Notes under the pieces: model-generated
Databases searched by the model: none
Seen by the model: only the letters and a program-made list of their open reading frames with translations
What the model was told of the DNA's origin: nothing
Shown here: positions 1-8,018 of the stretch, in pieces
Numbering within the stretch: position 1 is the stretch's first letter
Layout: the number at the start of each line of letters is the position of its first letter
Assembly (NCBI GenBank): GCA_929200335.1
Contig: CAKMZG010000012.1
Location: 1 to 20,849, forward strand
Direction: 5' to 3'
Length of the DNA: 20,849 bases
DNA from: an uncultured Alphaproteobacteria bacterium
GTDB lineage: Bacteria > Pseudomonadota > Alphaproteobacteria > Rhizobiales > Rhizobiaceae
Position numbers and translations under genes: made by a program

Positions 1-806
1 CCTTCAATATGACCGTTTTCTAAAGCCTTGATGAGAGCATCTTCATCAATTACAGCACCGCGTGCAGTATTTACCACATAGGATCCTTGCTTGATTTTAT
101 CGATGCGCGCGCGTGAGAGAAGATTTTCAGTCTCGGCAGTGGATGGGCAGTTGATTGATACGATATCAACTTCGCCCAGCATCTCGTCTAAATTTTCCCA
201 GTAAGTAGCTTCTAATATGGTTTCTAATTTGGGCAAAACGGGTTTGCGATTATGATAGTGTATTGAAAGGCCAAAAGCGCGCGCGCGTCTGGCAACAGCA
301 GCCCCAATGCGCCCCATGCCAATAATGCCAAGTTTTTTGCCATAGATGCGATTGCCCAACATCCACATAGGCGACCAACCCTGCCATAAAGGTGGCTTGG
401 CATCTTCTTGAATGAAAAGCGATGCGCCTTCTACCAATCGACGTGGCACAGCCATGATTAAAGACATGCACATATCAGCGGTATCTTCTGTTAAAACTTT
501 TGGGGTGTTTGAGATCAATATGCCGCGCTTATTGGCTGCTTGAATATCAATATTATCTGTGCCATTGCCAAAATTAGCAATGAGTTTTAATTGATCACCA
601 GCTTTATTAATAACATCGGCATTAATATTATCACTAACGGTAGGCACCAATACATGAGCTTGCGCTACAGCATCAATTAATTGCTCATGGCTCATGGGCG
701 TATCATCAGCATTTAAGCGAACATTATAAAGTTCACGCATACGGGCTTCCACCGCATCGGGTAATTTTCTTGTGACAATGACAAGGGGTTTAGTATCAGC
801 GTTCAT
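1..806 (-). CDS. D-2-hydroxyacid dehydrogenase (glyoxylate/hydroxypyruvate reductase type), C-terminus cut off by window edge
   Basis: The frame is open from the ATG at 806 down to base 1 (268 codons), so the 3' end lies outside the window. The family reduces 2-keto acids such as glyoxylate or hydroxypyruvate with NAD(P)H in the cytoplasm. Seen here: the N-terminal substrate-domain stretch FGNGTDNIDIQAANKRG, which also holds the hinge into the nucleotide domain; the dinucleotide motif GMGRIG about residue 160; the HNRKP segment after the second Rossmann strand, where an Arg in place of an acidic residue suggests NADPH preference; and NTARGAVIDEDAL, which carries the active-site Arg. The catalytic Glu and His would fall beyond the window. 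It is divergent from the SH3 protein gene across 371 bp. The exact keto-acid substrate cannot be told from sequence. Confidence 0.9.
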   Translation of the reverse strand, partial: MNADTKPLVIVTRKLPDAVEARMRELYNVRLNADDTPMSHEQLIDAVAQAHVLVPTVSDNINADVINKAGDQLKLIANFGNGTDNIDIQAANKRGILISNTPKVLTEDTADMCMSLIMAVPRRLVEGASLFIQEDAKPPLWQGWSPMWMLGNRIYGKKLGIIGMGRIGAAVARRARAFGLSIHYHNRKPVLPKLETILEATYWENLDEMLGEVDIVSINCPSTAETENLLSRARIDKIKQGSYVVNTARGAVIDEDALIKALENGHIE

Positions 807-1177
807 ATCGTTTTGATTAGTTTATGTGTTCCATCCATTGTTGGTAATCTACTCTATTCCAATATAAAATGAAATATCAAAATCGCATGTAGTGGTTAGA
901 GGCTAATATTTGGAGAGGTGCTTTGGGCTAAATTGATAGCAAAGGTCTTTTAAAAAAGGTTCTTATACGATTGTAGCAGAATAAAATGAGATTGTTTTAA
1001 GCACGAATTAACCAATCCATGGTATGACCTAAATTCAATAGACAATTCAACGATAGCTAAAACCAAATAAAATAAACATAATTTTGGCTATAGGTATTTG
1101 TTGTTGCTAAACTTATTGGTATAAAATTAGAAGCTTTTATACGGGCTTAGCTATATATTTAACGGAGATGCAAATTC
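807..1177. other. AT-rich divergent intergenic region
   Basis: This 371-bp gap lies between two divergent genes and holds no credible coding frame on either strand. It must carry the promoters of the dehydrogenase (leftward) and the SH3 protein (rightward). The only specific element I can point to is the promoter-like pair listed at 1098-1125. No RNA gene or strong hairpin was seen. Confidence 0.5.
1098..1125 (+). promoter_or_regulatory. possible sigma70-type promoter for the SH3 gene
   Basis: TTGTTG (1098-1103) and TATAAA (1120-1125) are separated by 16 bp and lie about 50 bp before the SH3 protein start. The -10 box is close to consensus and the -35 box is weak. In such AT-rich DNA chance matches are common. 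Confidence 0.35.
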
Positions 1178-1765
1178 ATGACACAAGATGGTTCCACGCC
1201 ACAAGCTAAAGCATTTCACCGCATAAATTATAAAATCATAAGTATCATTTTTATCCTCTTAATGGGAGGCGGCTTCGCTCAATCCGCTTTTGCCCAAAAT
1301 CTCGGCAAAGGTACGGTTACAAATTTGCCTTTACCAAGGTTTGTTAGCCTTAAATCAAAGCCGGTAAATTTGCGTGTGGGGCCTGGGAAAGAATATCCGG
1401 TTGCATGGAAATTTGTAAAATCTGGTTTGCCGTTAGAGGTCATTCAAGAATTTGAACATTGGCGCAGAGTTAGGGATTCGGAAGGAGCTGAAGGTTGGAT
1501 TTTTCACTCTCTTTTATCCTCTGAACGTAAGGCTGTAATAGCGCCTTGGGATGTAAAGAAAGCTGATAAGCTTGTCCCTGCCTTTAAAGATAAAGATACC
1601 AATGCTGCGCGCGCTGCAAACATTGAGGCAGGTGCTGTTGTTAAAGTGAATAGCTGTAAAGACAATTGGTGCAATATTGATGCCCAATCAAGCGACCTGT
1701 CAATCAATGCCTATGTTCAACAAGATTTTTTATGGGGCGTTTATCCCAATGAGACTGTTGAATAA
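1178..1765 (+). CDS. secreted/periplasmic bacterial SH3-domain protein
   Basis: This 195-residue protein begins with a long n-region, then a hydrophobic segment (about residues 20-38) and an AFA cleavage site near residue 39, so it is probably exported. The mature part starts with a bacterial SH3 segment: LPRFVSLKSKPVNLRVGPG, then WRRVRDSEGAEGWIFHSLLS, which is the classic NLRxGP...GWV pattern. A second, weaker SH3-like half follows (about 130-190) with two close cysteines (KVNSCKDNWCN) that could form a disulfide in the periplasm. Such domains usually bind cell-wall peptides; the partner is unknown. A purine-rich CGGAG lies about 12 bp before the ATG. The gene ends 4 bp from the convergent gene on the other strand, so no separate terminator fits between them. 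The same neighbour pair, SH3 protein plus 2-hydroxyacid dehydrogenase, is common in rhizobia as far as I recall. Confidence 0.85.
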   Translation: MTQDGSTPQAKAFHRINYKIISIIFILLMGGGFAQSAFAQNLGKGTVTNLPLPRFVSLKSKPVNLRVGPGKEYPVAWKFVKSGLPLEVIQEFEHWRRVRDSEGAEGWIFHSLLSSERKAVIAPWDVKKADKLVPAFKDKDTNAARAANIEAGAVVKVNSCKDNWCNIDAQSSDLSINAYVQQDFLWGVYPNETVE

Positions 1766-1769
1766 GCTA

Positions 1770-2144
1770 TTAATTGGTCAGTTTTGCCCAAGCAGCAAGG
1801 GCTTCATCAAATACTTTTTTGCCTTCTTCATCTTTCTTGAAACTTAAAAGAGCGCGTCTTGCTGTTTCATATTTTAATGGAATATCAATCCACTCAAGCT
1901 TGCTTAGCACTTCTAGGTTTTGCTTTCTGGCATTCTCTACATTGCTTAATGCAATTAAAAATATGCCATCGCTTACTTTCACAGGAACGCCAATGAGAGC
2001 AACGCCACGGGCTTCTTCGGTGGATTTAAATACAAGGCTTCTAGCGTCTTCAATTTGACGGCCAGAAAAATCATCAGGCACAGTGAAGATTAATTCTACA
2101 ATATGGCTTGCCGCTAAAGCTGGATCTAAATTACGCTTGATGTT
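1770..2144 (-). pseudogene. C-terminal remainder of the interrupted membrane protein, downstream of an in-frame stop
   Basis: These 124 codons continue in exactly the same frame as the gene at 2145-3296, after its TAA. Reading straight on from the stop gives NIKRNLDPALAASHIVELIF, then the rest of the conserved C-terminal domain (KSTEEARGVALIGVPVKVSD, GIFLIALSNVENARKQNLEV, WIDIPLKYETARRALLSF). I recognise this as the second half of a domain that in rhizobial homologues is continuous with the upstream part (pattern RRNTD..LPASHTIE.). A GTG at 2081-2079 could in theory restart translation, but that would begin inside a conserved segment, and I see no good ribosome-binding site before it. It is most simply the stranded end of one broken gene, or the product of stop-codon readthrough. 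Codon use matches the upstream part. Confidence 0.75.
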
Positions 2145-3296
2145 TTATAGTAAATTCAAACCATTTTTTGCAATTTTAACATTAGCATGAATTACAGGCT
2201 CTTCTGGTAAATCATCTGTAATTTTTTGTTGCTTTAATACCCAGTTGATATTGCCTTGATAGCGCTCGCCTGCATTGGTATTGCTGCCTTCTTCATAGAA
2301 CAACACACTGCTTGTGGTTTGTGCGACTGCCACCTCTTGTGAAGTTGAAGCCTCTGGGGTTTCTGTTGCGGTAGCAGCAGAAGTAGGTGTTGTATCAGGG
2401 GTAGCCTCATTAGTATTGCTATCGCTTTGATTATTAGTAACCTGCGCTGTGTTATTTGCTGTCGGATCGATTTTGGTGGAATCTGTGCTGGTTTCCATTG
2501 GTTCAGCTGCAATTTCTTCACCACTAGAGCCAAGACGGTTTTCATTTTTGATTACTTTTTCTTCAGCAAGTGACGATGTTTCAATCACTCCTGTTTGTAC
2601 TTCTTCTGTCTCAGCGGTAATGCTTTCTAGCATTTCAGTAATTTTATCTTTATTATTCCAGCCCAAATATCCCAATGCAATGAGGATGAATGCGATAAGT
2701 GCCAAGAATATATTTCTGCCCAAACTGCCTTTCGATTTTGAAGCGAAACGAGCATCTTTCTCAGGAATATCAGGGATTGAAAGCTCTGCACTATCGATAG
2801 ATTGTTGATCATTATTAGGGCTAAGTAAATTATCTACTGCATTGCTTGTTGAGGTTGTTTCAGGCGCTTGAGTTATGGGCTGTTGAGGCGCCGCCTGAGG
2901 GCGGGCTGTAGGCGTTACAGTTTCTGAGGGTGCTGATTTTGAAGGTGTTGGGGCATTAACCGGTTCAGGAGATGCCTGAACCTGCTTCACCTGCTGTGCG
3001 GGAGGTTGCATCTGTTGTGGAGAGGTTGGCGTTGCTTGAGCTGTAACCCCATGTTCTGTCTGCGTATGTTCTGCCTGCCCATGTTCTGCCTGCCCATGTT
3101 CTGCCTGCAAAGCACTAATAGCATCTTCCAATTTAGCCTTATGCTGAGCTATAATTTCAGGGCTTAGATTCTCAGCATTTTCTAATTGTTTATGTATGGT
3201 ATTGCGCGCGCTGCTAAAAATCTTCTCGCGAAGTTGCGGAGAAGTTTCACCCAAATTATCGATCGTCTTTTTTATAATACTATAATAATCAGCCAT
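2145..3296 (-). CDS. uncharacterised single-pass membrane protein (purA neighbour), ended early by an in-frame TAA
   Basis: This 383-residue product has no known function. The N-terminal ~65 residues (MADYYSIIKKTIDNLGETSP...) form a conserved helical domain typical of an anonymous rhizobial protein. Next come a short AEHGQ-type repeat (15-bp DNA repeat at 3051-3110), a Pro/Gln/Thr-rich linker, one membrane helix (NIFLALIAFILIALGYLGW, about residues 194-212) and a long disordered Ser/Thr/Asn/Glu-rich region. Last is the first ~40 residues of a conserved C-terminal domain (from GNINWVLKQQKI). The reading frame then meets TAA at 2147-2145, while the domain resumes in the same frame directly after it (feature 1770-2144). 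The intact form would be about 508 residues. The gene lies 133 bp downstream of purA on the same strand. Whether the truncated protein is functional is unknown. Confidence 0.8.
   Translation of the reverse strand: MADYYSIIKKTIDNLGETSPQLREKIFSSARNTIHKQLENAENLSPEIIAQHKAKLEDAISALQAEHGQAEHGQAEHTQTEHGVTAQATPTSPQQMQPPAQQVKQVQASPEPVNAPTPSKSAPSETVTPTARPQAAPQQPITQAPETTSTSNAVDNLLSPNNDQQSIDSAELSIPDIPEKDARFASKSKGSLGRNIFLALIAFILIALGYLGWNNKDKITEMLESITAETEEVQTGVIETSSLAEEKVIKNENRLGSSGEEIAAEPMETSTDSTKIDPTANNTAQVTNNQSDSNTNEATPDTTPTSAATATETPEASTSQEVAVAQTTSSVLFYEEGSNTNAGERYQGNINWVLKQQKITDDLPEEPVIHANVKIAKNGLNLL
3051..3110 (-). repeat. four tandem 15-bp units inside the membrane protein gene
   Basis: The unit ATGTTCTGCCTGCCC (plus strand) occurs at 3051, 3066, 3081 and 3096 with one to three changes in the outer copies. 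On the coding strand it encodes the five-residue period AEHGQ/AEHTQ/TEHGV. The repeat keeps the frame, so unit number could vary by slippage without breaking the gene. Confidence 0.9.
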
Positions 3297-3429
3297 ATTA
3301 TTTCTTCATTGTTTGAAGTCCCATAATTGATAATTCAAAAATGGCCATAGTTGCCCTTACCCGTGGTTAGGTGAATCTACGCTAGATTATAACAGGTTGT
3401 AAAGGCTGCAAATAGGCTTTTAACCAATA

Positions 3430-4725
3430 TTAATTTTCAAAAGGGTCTTTTACCAAAATGGTATCTTTACGCTCAGGGCTGGTTGAAAGCATGGCAACAG
3501 GGGCTTCAATCAACTCTTCAATACGGCGAACATATTTCACAGCCTGTGCAGGTAAATCAACCCAACTTTGTGCGCCAACAGTTGTGCCTTGCCAACCTTC
3601 CATGGTTTCATAAATTGGTTTAACGCGGGCTTGTTGGCCTTGGCTTGCTGGCAGATAATCGATTTTTTCGCCATCCAATTCATAGCCAACGCAAATTTTA
3701 ATTTCATCTAGGCCGTCCAAAACATCAAGCTTGGTTAGCGCAATACCAGTAATACCATTAACAGCAACCGAATGACGTACAAGGCAAGCATCAAACCAAC
3801 CGCAGCGGCGAGAGCGACCTGTGACCGTGCCAAATTCATGGCCTTTTTCGCCAAGGTATTGGCCTACATCATCAAATAATTCAGTTGGGAAAGGGCCTTC
3901 TCCCACGCGGGTTGTATAGCCTTTGGTAATGCCCAGAACATAATTTAGAGCTGATGGTCCAAGACCAGAACCAGCAGCAGCTTGACCTGCAACCGTATTA
4001 GATGAGGTCACAAAAGGGTAGGTGCCATGGTCGATGTCTAAGAGCGTGCCTTGAGCGCCTTCAAATAAAATGCGCTTACCGCCTTTGTTGGCAATATTGA
4101 GAACGCGAGAAACATTTGCGCGGAACGGTAAGATTTTATCTGAAATTTCAGCCAATTCATCAAAAATGCTTTGGGCAGAAACCTCGCCCTCACCTAAACC
4201 TTTGCGGAGCGCATTGTGATGGGTTAATAGGCGTTCGATTTTATCCATCAAACTGTCCATATTAGCCAAATCCATTACGCGGATAGCGCGGCGGCCTACT
4301 TTATCCTCATAGGCTGGGCCAATGCCACGTTTTGTTGTGCCAATTTTTGTACCCTTTTTAGCCGCATCTTCACGAAGGGCATCCAATTCACGGTGCAGGG
4401 AAAGAATAAGGGTGGCATTTTCTGCGATGCATAGGTTTTCTGGTAGAACATTTACGTCTTTGCCTTTTAGCATTTCAATTTCTGCTACCAATGCGTGGGG
4501 ATCAATTACTACACCATTGCCAATCACACCCATTTTGCCTTCACGTAAAACGCCCGATGGTACAAGAGAAATTTTATAAACATTGCCGTCAATCACAAGA
4601 GTATGACCCGCATTATGGCCACCTTGAAAGCGCACAACGATATCTGCACGCTCAGAGAGCCAATCAACAATTTTACCTTTGCCTTCATCTCCCCATTGAG
4701 AGCCAATGACTACAACATTTGCCAT
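3430..4725 (-). CDS. purA: adenylosuccinate synthetase
   Basis: PurA catalyses the GTP-dependent joining of IMP and aspartate to adenylosuccinate, the first committed step from IMP to AMP. The 431-residue length is the usual bacterial size. Seen: WGDEGKGKIVD (residues 11-21) with the catalytic Asp13; GGHNAGHT with the catalytic His41; the IMP-binding stretch GTTKRGIGPAYEDKVGRR; FEGAQGTLLDIDHGTYPFVT; TTRVGEGPFPTE; TGRSRRCGWFDA; and the guanine-binding TKLDVLDGLDEI. All key residues are present and the frame is intact. A CGGGAAA precedes the ATG at 4725. It is transcribed in the same direction as the anonymous membrane protein 133 bp downstream, with which it may share a transcript. No clear terminator follows it. 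Confidence 0.98.
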   Translation of the reverse strand: MANVVVIGSQWGDEGKGKIVDWLSERADIVVRFQGGHNAGHTLVIDGNVYKISLVPSGVLREGKMGVIGNGVVIDPHALVAEIEMLKGKDVNVLPENLCIAENATLILSLHRELDALREDAAKKGTKIGTTKRGIGPAYEDKVGRRAIRVMDLANMDSLMDKIERLLTHHNALRKGLGEGEVSAQSIFDELAEISDKILPFRANVSRVLNIANKGGKRILFEGAQGTLLDIDHGTYPFVTSSNTVAGQAAAGSGLGPSALNYVLGITKGYTTRVGEGPFPTELFDDVGQYLGEKGHEFGTVTGRSRRCGWFDACLVRHSVAVNGITGIALTKLDVLDGLDEIKICVGYELDGEKIDYLPASQGQQARVKPIYETMEGWQGTTVGAQSWVDLPAQAVKYVRRIEELIEAPVAMLSTSPERKDTILVKDPFEN

Positions 4726-4866
4726 AATATTTTTCCCGTTTTTGTCGTTAAGGGTATAAACCGCGATGTTTATAGCGAGTTGTAGCAGAAAATGCGAGGG
4801 GGTGATTAAAAATAGTTTAGGTTATACGCAAGCTTTGCGTTGCAAAGTTGTATTTCTATTTCTATC

Positions 4867-4972
4867 CTAGTGCGTGTAGCGTTTAGGTGGGTTCACCTAA
4901 ACGAGAACTATTCGTACAAATAAAAGAATCTAGAGCGGCGCTTTGAATTTACATAAGTGCATCAAGCTCTAG
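4867..4972 (+). repeat. palindromic dispersed repeat, copy 1 (complete)
   Basis: This ~106-bp element is bounded by CTAG (4867-4870 and 4969-4972), with a third CTAG at 4930-4933 dividing it into two hairpin units. Unit one contains a perfect 9-bp inverted repeat, GTTTAGGTG-ggtt-CACCTAAAC. Unit two is bounded by CTAGAGC and GCTCTAG with an inner GCGCTT/AAGTGC pairing. The reverse complement of 5991-6093 matches it nearly throughout. Size and structure resemble the RIME (rhizobia) and Bru-RS (Brucella) intergenic elements; that identity is inferred from form, not from sequence comparison. Confidence 0.85.
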
Positions 4973-5000
4973 TAGCATGATCTAATTGATTGGGCGCATT

Positions 5001-5897
5001 ATGTTGAAGAAAATTATTACAGCACCACAGGTTTTATTGTTCATTGCTGCTTGTTGTTGGGGAGGCAATGCGGTTGCCAGTAAATTGGCTGTAGGTAATA
5101 TAACTCCTATGATGCTGACTTTTAGCCGTTGGGTAATTGCTGTTGCTGTTTTAATATTTTTGGGGCGTAAACATATTGCTAAAGATTGGCCGCTAATTAA
5201 GAGAAATCTACCTTATTTAATCGGTATGGGGTGTCTCGGTTTCTCGCTTTTTAATGCCACTATGTATTCTGCGGCACAATTCATTCCTGCCATTCATGTG
5301 GCTATTGAGCAGGCTGCTGTGCCGCTCATTATTTTTATCATTAATTTGATTATGTTTAAAAAGCCCATTCGCATGTTGCATCTAATAGGCTATTCCATCA
5401 CGACTATCGGGGTGATGTTGACCATTTCAAAGGGTAACCTTCTTAGCCTTAATATGCAGACGTTGAATTTTGGTGATCTATTAATGCTTATTGCCTGTTG
5501 TATCTATGCTCTATATACGGTTTTATTATTTAAAAAACCAACGATGCATTGGATGAGCCTTACTGCCGTATTGGCCACAGGCGGATTGATAGGTGGGTCT
5601 ATTTTGTTAATTGGTGAGCTTAGCCTTGGGGTGAATAGTTTTGATATTACATGGAAAGGTGTCGGCGTCATATTATTTGCGGCCATTTTCCCATCGATCA
5701 TCGCCCAAGCCGCTTACATTGAAGGCAATGCAAAATTGGGGGCTAATGTAGCAGGATTATTCATCAACCTTGTGCCTGTTTTAGGTGTATTGCTGGCGGT
5801 TGTTACTTTGGGCGAACAGTTGCACTTCTATCACGCTATTTCATTAGTGCTTGTGCTTGGTGGTATTTTTGTAGCCCAGCGGGCAAAAGTTAATTGA
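5001..5897 (+). CDS. EamA/DMT-family transporter (10-helix drug/metabolite exporter type)
   Basis: The predicted 298-residue protein is almost entirely hydrophobic, with about ten membrane helices in two EamA repeats, as usual for the drug/metabolite transporter superfamily. Family marks include the first helix pattern LLFIAACCWGGNAVASKLA followed by ITPMMLTFSRWV, and the end of the second repeat, GANVAGLFINLVPVLGVLLA, then LGEQLHFYHAISLVLVLGGI. The substrate cannot be inferred; relatives export amino acids, nucleosides or other metabolites. I chose the ATG at 5001 over an in-frame TTG at 4986, because the protein then starts MLKKIITAPQ directly before the first helix. Neither start has a strong ribosome-binding site. 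The gene stands alone between inverted repeat copies at 4867-4972 and 5991-6093, with no partner gene. Confidence 0.9.
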   Translation: MLKKIITAPQVLLFIAACCWGGNAVASKLAVGNITPMMLTFSRWVIAVAVLIFLGRKHIAKDWPLIKRNLPYLIGMGCLGFSLFNATMYSAAQFIPAIHVAIEQAAVPLIIFIINLIMFKKPIRMLHLIGYSITTIGVMLTISKGNLLSLNMQTLNFGDLLMLIACCIYALYTVLLFKKPTMHWMSLTAVLATGGLIGGSILLIGELSLGVNSFDITWKGVGVILFAAIFPSIIAQAAYIEGNAKLGANVAGLFINLVPVLGVLLAVVTLGEQLHFYHAISLVLVLGGIFVAQRAKVN

Positions 5898-5990
5898 TGA
5901 GACTATGACTACGACAATTGGTTGTTTGCTATATTGAGACATGCAACAACAAAGGGAAAGATATGGAACAACCTATTGAGGCTCCACACT

Positions 5991-6093
5991 TAGAGCTTGA
6001 TGCGCTTATGTGAATTCAAAGCGCCGCTCTAGTTCCCTTTATTTGTGTGAATAGTTCTCGTTTATGAAACCACCTAAACGCTACACGCACTAG
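5991..6093 (-). repeat. palindromic dispersed repeat, copy 2 (complete, inverted relative to copy 1)
   Basis: This ~103-bp copy is the reverse complement of copy 1 with roughly one difference in ten bases, including a 2-base gap that spoils the GTTTAGGTG hairpin (one arm is now GTTTATGAAAC-like). It runs from TAGAGC at 5991 to CTAG at 6090-6093. The TAG stop codon of cobT (6092-6090) lies in that terminal CTAG. Confidence 0.85.
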
Positions 6094-7994
6094 CCAGCGC
6101 GGTGGCGCATAGTTTTTTTGCCACCTGTGGCTGGTTGCTCATCAAAGAGGCTTGCTAATTGCTCTGTCATTGCCCCCGCTAATTCTTCAGCATCCACAAT
6201 TGTTACCGCGCGCTGGTAATAGCGGGTTACATCATGACCAATGCCAATGGCAAGTAGCTCAACCGATGAGCGGTTTTCTATCTCATCAATGATGTGGCGT
6301 AAATGGCGCTCAAGATAATTGCCAGCATTGACGGAAAGGGTTGAATCATCCACTGGCGCACCGTCAGAAATCATCATCAAAATTTTACGTTGCTCAGGAC
6401 GTGCCAATAGGCGTTTATGTGCCCAGTCCAGCGCTTCACCATCAATATTTTCTTTCAATAAGCCTTCGCGCATCATTAACCCAAGGTTGCTTCTTGCGCG
6501 ACGCCATGGTGCATCTGCCGCCTTGTAGATGATGTGGCGTAAATCATTTAAACGACCAGGGGCTACGGGCTTGTCAGCTTTTAGCCATTGTTCGCGTGCT
6601 TGTCCGCCTTTCCAAGCTTTGGTGGTAAAGCCTAAAATTTCAACCTTAACGCCGCAGCGCTCTAAGGTGCGCGCCAAAATATCAGCGCATGTTGCTGCAA
6701 CCGTAATAGGACGGCCGCGCATAGATCCCGAATTATCCAAAACCAGTGTTACAACGGTATCTCTGAATTCAGTATCGCGTTCTTGTTTAAATGATAGCGC
6801 AGACATAGGATCGGTAACAATACGTGGCAGACGGGCAGGGTCAAGATAGCCCTCTTCTAAATCAAAATCCCAAGAGCGATTTTGCTGAGCCATCAGGCGG
6901 CGTTGCAAACGATTGGCTAAGCGCCCAACTACACGTTGCAGATGCGCCAATTGCTTATCCAAAAAGCCACGCAGGCGCTCTAGCTCTTCTGCGTCGCAAA
7001 GCTCTTCAGCTAAAATCACTTCATCAAATTCATTGGTATAAATTTTATAATCTGAAATCGGCGGTTCATTGGAAAATGGCAGTTCGGAGCGCTGGCCTTC
7101 CCCTGGTGTTTCACCTTCATGCTCTTGATCATCGGTATAATCTTGAGCAGTTGCCTCAACGGCTTCTGATTTACCGTCTTCTTGCTCTTCTGATGAGCCT
7201 TCAGCTTCTTCGGATGAAGATTCTTCATTGCCAGTCGCTTCTTCAGATTCGCGTTCTAAATCTTCTTGTGTTTCGCTATCCTCATCAGCTTGGTCTTCAT
7301 TATTATCGTCTTGATCACTTTCTTGATTAAGTTCCTCACCCATATCAAGAGAGCGGATGACCTCATGCACAGCCTTGGCGAATGCAGCTTGATCTTCAAG
7401 GGACTTACCTAAATTATCCAAATCTGCGCCAGCTTTTTCGCTCACCCAATCGCTCCATTGTGCAACCAAGGTTGATGCAGATTTTGGCGGCGCTTTGCCG
7501 GTTAGCTTTTCCCGCACCATCAAAGCCAATGCCACTTCTAGTGGCGCCTCTTCTTTGCTGGTTATTTGCTCAGAAAATTGTTTTTCACATTTTCTTGCTA
7601 GCATCTTATCGAGATTTTGTCCCATGCCCGGTAATTTATTGGAGCCAATGGCTTCAATGCGAGCCTGTTCAACTGCATTAAATACTGCGCGGGCTTGTTC
7701 GCCCGTTGGGGCATGTTTGGCATGGATAGCAGCATCATGACAGGCAGCGCGCAGAGCAAGGCTATCTGCCACCCCACGGGTGATGGTTAATTCATCCATG
7801 GAAGGATTAGCAGAAGGTGAGGGTAAGCGCATCTGTTGCCCGCTTAGGCCTGGTGTGTCTTTGCTAAAGCTAACTTCCAACTCGGCATCTTGCGCTATAG
7901 CACGAACGCAAGTAGTCAGAGCCTGCTTGAATGGCTCTGTATTTGCGGTCTTCTTTATGCCACGGCCGGGTTGATTGTCACCTATCTTGCTCAT
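6090..7994 (-). CDS. cobT: aerobic cobaltochelatase subunit CobT
   Basis: CobT works with CobS and CobN in the ATP-dependent insertion of cobalt into hydrogenobyrinic acid a,c-diamide in aerobic cobalamin synthesis. The 634-residue length fits the family. Domains in order: an N-terminal helical region (1-215); a strongly acidic, low-complexity linker (about 220-300, rich in Glu, Asp, Ser); a conserved helical segment (about 315-400); and a C-terminal von Willebrand A domain with the metal-binding motif LVLDNSGSMRG (Asp420, Ser422, Ser424) and MMISDGAPVDD. CobT and CobS together form a two-tier AAA+ complex like the BchD/BchI chelatase subunits. The gene starts 24 bp after cobS ends, so the two are almost certainly one operon. 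cobN is not in this window. The stop codon falls on the border of repeat copy 2, so the last residues (MRHRAG) may have been affected by the element's arrival. Confidence 0.97.
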   Translation of the reverse strand: MSKIGDNQPGRGIKKTANTEPFKQALTTCVRAIAQDAELEVSFSKDTPGLSGQQMRLPSPSANPSMDELTITRGVADSLALRAACHDAAIHAKHAPTGEQARAVFNAVEQARIEAIGSNKLPGMGQNLDKMLARKCEKQFSEQITSKEEAPLEVALALMVREKLTGKAPPKSASTLVAQWSDWVSEKAGADLDNLGKSLEDQAAFAKAVHEVIRSLDMGEELNQESDQDDNNEDQADEDSETQEDLERESEEATGNEESSSEEAEGSSEEQEDGKSEAVEATAQDYTDDQEHEGETPGEGQRSELPFSNEPPISDYKIYTNEFDEVILAEELCDAEELERLRGFLDKQLAHLQRVVGRLANRLQRRLMAQQNRSWDFDLEEGYLDPARLPRIVTDPMSALSFKQERDTEFRDTVVTLVLDNSGSMRGRPITVAATCADILARTLERCGVKVEILGFTTKAWKGGQAREQWLKADKPVAPGRLNDLRHIIYKAADAPWRRARSNLGLMMREGLLKENIDGEALDWAHKRLLARPEQRKILMMISDGAPVDDSTLSVNAGNYLERHLRHIIDEIENRSSVELLAIGIGHDVTRYYQRAVTIVDAEELAGAMTEQLASLFDEQPATGGKKTMRHRAG

Positions 7995-8018
7995 CTTATT
8001 TGTCCATTAAGCTTAATA

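Noticed and set aside
1770..2081. The 1770-2081 frame as an independent 103-residue gene
   Set aside because: Its GTG start lies within a conserved segment, there is no good ribosome-binding site, and the conserved protein sequence extends in frame upstream to the TAA at 2145.
3366..3390. TTAGGTGAATCTAC downstream of purA as a sixth copy of the palindromic repeat
   Set aside because: Only about 14 bases resemble the hairpin of copy 5, with no borders or second block, so chance is as likely.
4820..4850. Overlapping small palindromes (CGCAAGCTTTGCG and TTTGCGTTGCAAA) upstream of purA as an operator or riboswitch
   Set aside because: Stems are only five bases and there is no T run or known purine-control motif. 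Too little to call.
6824..7330. Open frame of 168 codons on the plus strand opposite cobT
   Set aside because: It is antisense to the conserved and acidic parts of cobT and its translation has no recognisable pattern. It is a by-product of the skewed composition.
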